64,000 nt of DNA, from contig JAQXNX010000011.1 in NCBI GenBank assembly GCA_029098225.1, positions 1-64,000 on the forward strand, in the 5' to 3' direction. This DNA comes from Spirochaetales bacterium. GTDB lineage: Bacteria > Spirochaetota > Spirochaetia > Treponematales > Treponemataceae. Both the position numbers and the translations under genes were made by a program. Position 1 is the first letter of the stretch, and each line of letters opens with the position of its first letter. Shown here one piece after another: positions 57,625 to 64,000 of this stretch. Below the pieces are notes generated by a model, which was not told the origin of the DNA, did no database searches, and saw nothing but the letters and a program-made list of their open reading frames with translations.

Positions 57625-58635
57625 TTATTCGGTTCCAAGATTTACTACAGTATAATCATAAATTCTCCATACACCTTCGCGCTGGCGGATTTTGTATACA
57701 TAGCGTTTCTTTTCTGTATAATTAGTATATTTAAACCATTCAATTACAGATACGCTTCCTTCTGTAGGAGAATAGGTTGTTTTTTCAATTTCAAAACTCT
57801 GCGGAATTGCAATAATATCATTTTCAATTTTTGCCTGCATTAAATCAACTTTAAATGCTTCAATCATTCTTTCTCTTTCGCTGGCTGAAACTGTATTATA
57901 TTTTTTCTTTAGAGAAGGTGTTCTTAGTAAAAGACTTTCTACATCAAGGTATAAAAAGTATTGATCCCAAAGAGATTTCTGTCTGGCTATAATAGTCTGC
58001 TCAATTACCTTATCTGGAGAAATTGCTTCTGGTTCAAGAATTTCTACAGTCTGATATTTTACCGGAACATAATTTGAAGCAGAAGAAGATGGAGAAGGGC
58101 GGATTTCAAGAGTCAGTCTGTTTGATTTTAAGCTGATATATTTTGATTTATAAAGTTCAGGATAAAATGATGCTTCAAGATAATAAACAGAAGGTTCTTC
58201 AATATTTATAAAATCCTTTACGTTTTCTACAAAAGAATATTCTTCTCCCTGTTCAATTGAAATTTCTCTGAAGTAAACAACCTGATTAGTTGTTCTTTTT
58301 TCTTTTATATTTTCTGTTAACGGCAAAGATTTATTTTTTACAGTAAGAGCATTAAAATCCATACTGAACATACGGTCGTCTGCCAGTTTGAATCTTAATG
58401 TTTCTGAACCATTATTTTTTATAGTTACATGAACCAGAATCGGATTGTCCTCCGAATTTTCCGGATAGTAGATTGTCCTGTTGTAATATTTTATAGAAAC
58501 ACTTGCATTTGTAAAATCATTTTTAACAGCAGATGAATCTTCTTCAGAGTTTTGTGAAAAAACTGCTATCTGTCCAAAAACAAATAAAAACGATATAATA
58601 AAAAAGAGTTTTCGGGTTTTCAAAATATTCTCCAA
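57625..58635 (-). CDS. Exported protein with BsuPI-like N-terminal domain
   Basis: 336 aa. Signal peptide at about residues 8-28. Residues 45-180 resemble a beta-sandwich of the BsuPI/proteinase-inhibitor type (VSIKYYNRTIYYPENSEDNPILVHVTIKNNGSETLRFKL). The last 110 residues (RERMIEAFKVDLMQAKI, VIEWFKYTNYTEKKRYVYKIRQREGVWRIYDY) look like an NTF2-type or SnoaL-like cone. Function unknown; periplasmic. Confidence 0.65.
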   Translation of the reverse strand: MENILKTRKLFFIISFLFVFGQIAVFSQNSEEDSSAVKNDFTNASVSIKYYNRTIYYPENSEDNPILVHVTIKNNGSETLRFKLADDRMFSMDFNALTVKNKSLPLTENIKEKRTTNQVVYFREISIEQGEEYSFVENVKDFINIEEPSVYYLEASFYPELYKSKYISLKSNRLTLEIRPSPSSSASNYVPVKYQTVEILEPEAISPDKVIEQTIIARQKSLWDQYFLYLDVESLLLRTPSLKKKYNTVSASERERMIEAFKVDLMQAKIENDIIAIPQSFEIEKTTYSPTEGSVSVIEWFKYTNYTEKKRYVYKIRQREGVWRIYDYTVVNLGTE

Positions 58636-58717
58636 AACAATAATTTTTTTCTAAAAGATTTTTAAGCAATTTTTTTTATTTGCTTAAAATTTCTCATTAT
58701 TATTATCGGAAGATTAA

Positions 58718-61700
58718 ATGAAATCATTAACTTCTATAAAAGAAATATTTCACACAAGTTCATGCGTAAAAGAATGTATTAATGATACATTTAATTCTTT
58801 GCATTCTTCTAAGAATATAGCTCAGATTCATAATGCCAATGGAAGTTTTCTTTCTGTTTTAATCTGGGAAATATGTTCCAAAGCAAAAAATTTTACTTTA
58901 CAGACAATACAATATCAGAATTCTTCAAAAAAGGATGTAGATTTTTATTCTTATTCAAATGATTTTATAATTGTAGTTCCTACAGATGAAGAAGCTGTTG
59001 CACTTTATACAGATTTTGATGGCTATGATTTTGATGCAGAAAAATTTATTTTTCCTTCGTGGGGAACTGTTTCTTATAAAAGCGTATCTTTAGGTTCAGT
59101 AATTTTTGGAAAACGAGCTGCAGTGTTAAGCGAAATGGCTAATAAATGTGAGTTTTCAATCAATTCAAAACCTAGAATTTTTATCTTTACTCAAAAAACC
59201 TTTTTACAGCCGCTTCCATCTCCTGCTTACATAAAAAGTCTGTGTTTTTCCCTTCATAAAGGTGATTCATTTGATACGGCAAAAATAGCTCAACGACTTA
59301 TTCAAATGCAGTACACAAGAGTTTCTAAAGTTGCTGTAAGAGGGGAGTTTAGCTTAAGAGGTGAGGTCTTAGATATTTTTCTTCCTGGTCAGGATAATCC
59401 GGTTCGTATTCTTTTTGACTTTGACCGTATAGAAAGCTTTAAGGAATTTTCTGCAGAAAATCAGACTACAATTAAATCTCTGGAAAAGATTTTGATTTAT
59501 CCTATGAAAGAAATATTATGGACTGAAGAACTGATTCAGAAAACTGCAGAAAGACTTGATGAATATCAGAAAACTTCGGTTTCTGCTTCTAATTCAGAAG
59601 ATAATCAATATGCTGAAAATTCTATTCATCTTCCGTTTACTCAAAAAGCGCTGGAAGAAAAAGACAGAATTCTTTCATCTTTAAGTGCTTCTTTTAATGC
59701 TCAGGGAGAAGAATTATTTTTCCAATTTACACAGGATAAAATATATACAGTAAAAGATTATTTTGATGATTCAACAATTACATTTTTTATAAATTATGAT
59801 AAACAGGAAAATTCAAAAGATGTCTTAAAACGCGAAACCGAAAAATTATATAGGCTTGCTCGCGAAGAACTTCCTGTTTTACCGCCACACATGGCTTTTT
59901 TGGATTTTAATAAAACTGAAGAATTATTTAAAAACAGAATTTATTTCCGGACAATTATAAAAGAAAATGAAAATCAGTTTATTAATGCACAGTCTCAAAG
60001 TGAACGAAGTTTTTTCGGAAATATAAATTTTATGAAGGAAGAACTTCAAAAGCTTCAGGATGACAGCTGGAAAATTTATATTTTTACAGATAACGAAAAT
60101 CAGATGCTGCGTATTCATGAAATTTTTAAGGATTTCATAGATTTAGATAACGCAGATAATTCCCGTTATCCTGTTACTTTAATTCCAAATCAGATTTCTG
60201 CCGGATTTTCAATTTCAGAATTAAAGCTTCTTGTAATTCAGGAAAACGAAATTTTTGGCAGACGTAAGTACATTCCAAAATCTGTAAATAAAGCAAAAAG
60301 TCAGGCAATCGATACCTTTGTTGATTTAACTCCTGGAGATTATGTTGTTCATGTAAACTGGGGAATCGGTCTTTTTCATGGAATAGAAAGGGTAAAATCT
60401 TTTGGAAATGAACGGGATTATATAAAGCTGGAATATGCGGATAAAGAAATTGCCTTTGTGCCTATTGAACAGGTTAATATGGTTCAACGCTATATTGGCA
60501 ATGAAGGTGATAATCCGCGGCTTGATAGAATTGGAAGTAAATCCTGGGAAAATCGTAAAAACAAGGTAAAGAAAGTTGTAGAAGATATTGCGCAGAAATT
60601 AATTGATTTATATTCAAGAAGACTTTCTTCTGTTGGATATGCATTTCCTAAAGAAACTGAATGGCAGGCTGCATTTGAAGCAGCATTTCCTTATGAAGAT
60701 ACTCCTGATCAGATTAGCGTTACTCAGGAAATTAAAGAAGATATGGAAAAGCCGGTTCCTATGGATAGGCTTGTTTGCGGTGATGTTGGCTATGGAAAAA
60801 CAGAAATTGCAATGCGGGCTGCATTTAAAGCAGTTATGGGTGGAAAACAGGTTGCATTCCTTGCGCCAACAACAATTCTTTGTGAACAGCATTATGAAAC
60901 CTGTAAAGAACGTTTTAAAAACTTTCCTGTAAAAATTGAAAGGCTTTCAAGATTTGTAGCTCCTGCTGAACAGAAGAAAATTCTTCAGCGGCTTGCAGAT
61001 GGAAAAATTGATATTATCGTTGGAACTCATAGAATTATCCAGAAAGATGTTATCTTTAAAAAGCTTGGATTAATGATAATTGATGAAGAACAGCGTTTTG
61101 GTGTAAAGGACAAAGAAAAACTTAAGGTTATGAAAAATAACATTGATTGTCTTACTATGTCCGCAACTCCAATTCCAAGAACACTTCATATGAGTTTATT
61201 AAAAATACGAGATATGAGTCTTCTTACAACGCCTCCACAGAATCGCCAGCCGATTGAAACTGTTGTAGATGAATTTACCGAAGAACGAGTAACTGCTGCC
61301 ATAAGAAAAGAAATTGAACGTGGCGGGCAGGTTTTTTATCTTCATAATCGGGTTGAATCTCTGGAAGAAATACGTCACAAAATTGAACTTCTTGTACCAG
61401 AAGTTATTGTGGATGTTGCCCATGGCCAGATGTCTGCAACTCAACTTGAAGATATATTTCAAAGGTTTAAAATGGGCGGCTTTCATGTTTTAATTGCCAC
61501 AACAATTATTGAAAATGGAATTGATATTCCAAACGTTAACACAATCATAATTGATCGCGCAGATATGTACGGAGTTTCTCAGCTGTACCAGTTGAGAGGT
61601 AGGGTAGGAAGAAGTGACAGACAGGCTTATGCCTATCTTTTGTATCCGGAAAATAAAGCACTTTCAGAAGTTGCTATGAAACGTCTGCAGGTAATCAGCG

Positions 61701-62323
61701 ATTTTACTGAGCTGGGAAGCGGATTTAAAATTGCCATGAAAGATATGGAAATTCGAGGTGCTGGAAATCTTTTGGGACGAGATCAGTCAGGTGATGTTTA
61801 TTCAGTCGGTTTTGATATGTATATGCGGCTTTTAAATGATGCTGTAAATCGTCTTACTCTTCAGAATGATTACAAGGAACAGAATGAAGTTCTTATGGAA
61901 CTTGAATACACCGGTTTTATTCCAGACAGCTATATTATTAATCCACAGATAAAAATGGAGATTTACAAAAAAATTGCTGCCGTTACCGAAGATGAAGAAT
62001 TTGATGCAGTTTTGGGAGAATTGTCTGATCGGTTTGGACCAATTCCTGAAGAAGTTTCAAGTTTATTAGCTCTTGCAGAAATTCGAATTATTTGTAAAAA
62101 ACTTTCAATAAAATCTATTAAAGAAAGAAATGGCGAAGTTGCAGTTGAATTTCTTCAGGTTTCTAATCTGTCTGTTGATAAAATTCTAAAGCTGATAAAA
62201 GATAATCCATCTACGGTAAAACTTAATCCGTCTTTACCTAATGTAATATTTATAAAGCTTGGAAAAATAGGACTTAAAGAAAAATCTGAATTTATCCGTG
62301 AAAAGCTTAGTCAGCTGCAGTGA
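58718..62323 (+). CDS. mfd: Transcription-repair coupling factor Mfd
   Basis: 1201 aa. UvrB-like N-terminal module, RNA polymerase-interacting domain (TPGDYVVHVNWGIGLFHGIERV), then a superfamily 2 helicase with Walker A DVGYGKTEIAMRAAFKA, DEEQRF box, SATPIPRTLHMSL, and C-terminal domain blocks RGRVGRSDRQAYAYLLYP and GAGNLLGRDQSG. It removes RNA polymerase stalled at lesions and recruits UvrA. Full-length. Confidence 0.97.
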   Translation: MKSLTSIKEIFHTSSCVKECINDTFNSLHSSKNIAQIHNANGSFLSVLIWEICSKAKNFTLQTIQYQNSSKKDVDFYSYSNDFIIVVPTDEEAVALYTDFDGYDFDAEKFIFPSWGTVSYKSVSLGSVIFGKRAAVLSEMANKCEFSINSKPRIFIFTQKTFLQPLPSPAYIKSLCFSLHKGDSFDTAKIAQRLIQMQYTRVSKVAVRGEFSLRGEVLDIFLPGQDNPVRILFDFDRIESFKEFSAENQTTIKSLEKILIYPMKEILWTEELIQKTAERLDEYQKTSVSASNSEDNQYAENSIHLPFTQKALEEKDRILSSLSASFNAQGEELFFQFTQDKIYTVKDYFDDSTITFFINYDKQENSKDVLKRETEKLYRLAREELPVLPPHMAFLDFNKTEELFKNRIYFRTIIKENENQFINAQSQSERSFFGNINFMKEELQKLQDDSWKIYIFTDNENQMLRIHEIFKDFIDLDNADNSRYPVTLIPNQISAGFSISELKLLVIQENEIFGRRKYIPKSVNKAKSQAIDTFVDLTPGDYVVHVNWGIGLFHGIERVKSFGNERDYIKLEYADKEIAFVPIEQVNMVQRYIGNEGDNPRLDRIGSKSWENRKNKVKKVVEDIAQKLIDLYSRRLSSVGYAFPKETEWQAAFEAAFPYEDTPDQISVTQEIKEDMEKPVPMDRLVCGDVGYGKTEIAMRAAFKAVMGGKQVAFLAPTTILCEQHYETCKERFKNFPVKIERLSRFVAPAEQKKILQRLADGKIDIIVGTHRIIQKDVIFKKLGLMIIDEEQRFGVKDKEKLKVMKNNIDCLTMSATPIPRTLHMSLLKIRDMSLLTTPPQNRQPIETVVDEFTEERVTAAIRKEIERGGQVFYLHNRVESLEEIRHKIELLVPEVIVDVAHGQMSATQLEDIFQRFKMGGFHVLIATTIIENGIDIPNVNTIIIDRADMYGVSQLYQLRGRVGRSDRQAYAYLLYPENKALSEVAMKRLQVISDFTELGSGFKIAMKDMEIRGAGNLLGRDQSGDVYSVGFDMYMRLLNDAVNRLTLQNDYKEQNEVLMELEYTGFIPDSYIINPQIKMEIYKKIAAVTEDEEFDAVLGELSDRFGPIPEEVSSLLALAEIRIICKKLSIKSIKERNGEVAVEFLQVSNLSVDKILKLIKDNPSTVKLNPSLPNVIFIKLGKIGLKEKSEFIREKLSQLQ

Positions 62324-62470
62324 CCTCTATTAAATGCTGTGTTTTGTTTAATGTATAAAAATGATAATTATATTATTACTTATAATAACGCATATTCTGT
62401 CTACCAATAAGTATATTTTTTAGTGAATCGTATATTTTTATCCTACCCGCCCTATTATTTATAAATGATT

Positions 62471-63784
62471 TTACTTTAATTCGCCTTTTCTTGCATTTAC
62501 ACTCATTACAACGCCTAGACAAGTCATTGCTGTTAATAAAGAAGATCCACCGTAAGACAGGAATAAAAGAGGAATTCCTGTAATAGGCATCATTCCCATA
62601 ACCATTCCAACATTAATCATAAAATGAAAGAGGAACATTCCGAAAACACCTGAACAAATATATGTACCAAATTTATTAGGGCATTTACGTATTATGAATA
62701 AAATTTTTGCCATAATTAAAAAGTATAATGCAAAAATAATTGTACAGCCTAAAAAGCCTACTTCTTCAGAAAGAATACTAAAAATAAAGTCTGTACTTTG
62801 CTGCGGTAGAAACTGATAATGGCTTTGGGTTCCGCCTAAATAACCTCGTCCAAAAATACCACCAGCACCAATTGCTACTTTAGATTGAATAATATTCCAG
62901 CCTGCACCAAGCCGGTCTTTTTCCGGATTCATGAAGATTATAAGACGTTTTATCTGATAATCCTTTAACACTTTTCCTAAAGCAAGTGAGAAAATTAATG
63001 CAAGCACAATAATTGATGTAAAATATGAAATCCAGAAAATATAGCTGTTTCCGTGAAAAAATCTTCGGATAATAATTCCTGCTATAGTTATTAAAAGAAT
63101 TGCTGCTATAAGAATTATCCTTAACTTCATATTTGTTAAAATAGATATTGCGGTAATTGGAGTTGCTGCAATTTCATTATTCCATACCGGAAGAACAGCA
63201 AATACAATTGTAAGCATTCCAAAAAGGAATAAATATAAAATATATTTTAATGGAATATCAGCTATAAAACACATTACAAAAAATATTGGAATATATACAC
63301 TGGCTGTTCCTAAGTCTGGCTGAAGCATTATTAGTCCAAAAGGAATTAACAAATAACAGGTTGCAATTATAAAGCGTTTAAGCTGCGGAGTATTTGTAGA
63401 ATCATCCAGAAAATGTGCAAGCATTATAATATAAATAACTTTACCAAGTTCACTCGGCTGAATACCAAAATCTCCAATTCCAAGCCAGCTTTTTGCGCCA
63501 TTTACAACACGACCAAATAGTCTTGTATAAATCAGCGAAATTATAAAAAAAACATAAAAATAAAAAATAAAAGAGGAAATCCTTCTGTAATCATAGATTG
63601 TAAGAAGAATCATAAAAACTAATCCGATAGAAGCCCATATAATCTGTTTTATATATTCATTTTTTACAGAAATTCCATCGGAGTTAACACCAGAAGAATA
63701 AATAAAAAGAATTCCCATGGTAACAAGAGCAAGTACAAGAAGAATCATTACATAATCAAACATAGAAAGAATTTTACTTTTCAC
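62471..63784 (-). CDS. rodA: RodA, SEDS-family cell-wall glycosyltransferase
   Basis: 437 aa with about ten to twelve membrane helices. SEDS signatures: NGAKSWLGIGDFGIQPSELGKV, LQPDLGTASVYIPIFF, GAGWNIIQSKVAIGAGGIFGRGYLGGTQSHYQFLPQQSTDFIFSILSEE and ITGIPLLFLSYGGSSLL. It polymerises lateral-wall peptidoglycan with a class B PBP. RodA is preferred over FtsW by loop lengths, but no PBP2 gene is seen to confirm it. Confidence 0.88.
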   Translation of the reverse strand: MKSKILSMFDYVMILLVLALVTMGILFIYSSGVNSDGISVKNEYIKQIIWASIGLVFMILLTIYDYRRISSFIFYFYVFFIISLIYTRLFGRVVNGAKSWLGIGDFGIQPSELGKVIYIIMLAHFLDDSTNTPQLKRFIIATCYLLIPFGLIMLQPDLGTASVYIPIFFVMCFIADIPLKYILYLFLFGMLTIVFAVLPVWNNEIAATPITAISILTNMKLRIILIAAILLITIAGIIIRRFFHGNSYIFWISYFTSIIVLALIFSLALGKVLKDYQIKRLIIFMNPEKDRLGAGWNIIQSKVAIGAGGIFGRGYLGGTQSHYQFLPQQSTDFIFSILSEEVGFLGCTIIFALYFLIMAKILFIIRKCPNKFGTYICSGVFGMFLFHFMINVGMVMGMMPITGIPLLFLSYGGSSLLTAMTCLGVVMSVNARKGELK

Positions 63785-63796
63785 TTCTCTACTCCA

Positions 63797-64000
63797 TTAT
63801 TCCTGTCTTGATCGGGTTTGTGCCAGATATTCAAAGCCTAACTCTTTTGTTGCTTCTTCACAGGTTTGATTTGCAAAGATTCCCTGAATTATAATATTTG
63901 TACAATATGGTGCCCACCATTCCCACTTATTGCAGGCTTCAACAATTGTAGCAACACAAATTCTATCTTCCGGAGGTGCATCATATGGTGCATAAGCGAC
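63797..64000 (-). CDS. Partial protein, C-terminal 67 residues
   Basis: An open frame without a start inside the window ends at TAA 63797-63799, 13 bp before the rodA start on the same strand. The visible part (VAYAPYDAPPEDRICVATIVEACNKWEWWAPYCTNIIIQG...ATKELGFEYLAQ) has several Cys and Trp. No family recognised; likely exported. Confidence 0.5.
   Translation of the reverse strand, partial: VAYAPYDAPPEDRICVATIVEACNKWEWWAPYCTNIIIQGIFANQTCEEATKELGFEYLAQTRSRQE

Noticed and set aside
62324..62470. Intergenic region between mfd and rodA
   Set aside because: AT-rich, no clear terminator stem, ORF or RNA structure seen.

Overview
The window looks like a chromosome segment of a low-GC, anaerobic, host-associated Treponema (Spirochaetes). 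The evidence is a P83/100-type antigen gene, treponeme-like rpsF-ssb-rpsR-rplI-dnaB, rnf, mfd and rodA blocks, very AT-rich spacers, and an integron of the inverted type known from treponemes. No rRNA operon is present, so the species cannot be fixed.

Region 1 (1-15,835) is a chromosomal integron. A 405-aa integron integrase (minus strand, 14,618-15,835) is followed on the same strand by an attI junction at about 14,385-14,450. Fifteen complete cassettes and one partial cassette then run to the left window edge, separated by 15 attC sites of 63-65 bp. Integrase and cassettes point the same way, so attI lies at the 3' end of intI (a reverse integron). Many cassettes encode secreted, lipid-anchored or membrane proteins (SH3-like, ankyrin-like, YARHG, YD-repeat-like, TPR, C39-like peptidase, NERD), and others carry DUF4375, DUF4279 and an orphan PoNi-type immunity protein. 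The array also holds a layer of non-coding structure: a conserved-loop hairpin at the 5' end of every cassette, free-standing hairpins with the same loop as the attC stem, and a roughly 200-bp structured module between gene and attC in four cassettes, with truncated copies in three more. One cassette has no ORF.

Region 2 (15,836-24,740) starts with a non-coding stretch holding a strong rightward promoter and three successive terminator-like hairpins. These lead to amtB fused to a PII domain. Convergent to it is a seven-gene operon, hdrB-hdrC-hdrA-flxD-flxC-flxB-flxA, for a cytoplasmic flavin-based electron-bifurcating NADH dehydrogenase/heterodisulfide reductase-like complex.

Region 3 (24,740-41,900) is housekeeping: rlmN, TPR proteins, rsmD, an ankyrin protein, the rpsF-ssb-rpsR-rplI-dnaB block with a structured leader, the P83/100 protein, a beta-propeller protein, a TrmA-family RNA methyltransferase, an alpha/beta hydrolase, a polynucleotide adenylyltransferase-family gene and a pseudouridine synthase.

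Region 4 (41,900-64,000) holds a six-gene rnf-like operon (C-D-G-E-A-B) whose subunits lack many canonical cofactor residues, a GH57-like protein without its catalytic motifs, a dat-ddc pair for 1,3-diaminopropane, an OmpA-family protein, a LUD-domain gene with an apparently leaderless promoter, tRNA-Leu(CAG), mfd and rodA.
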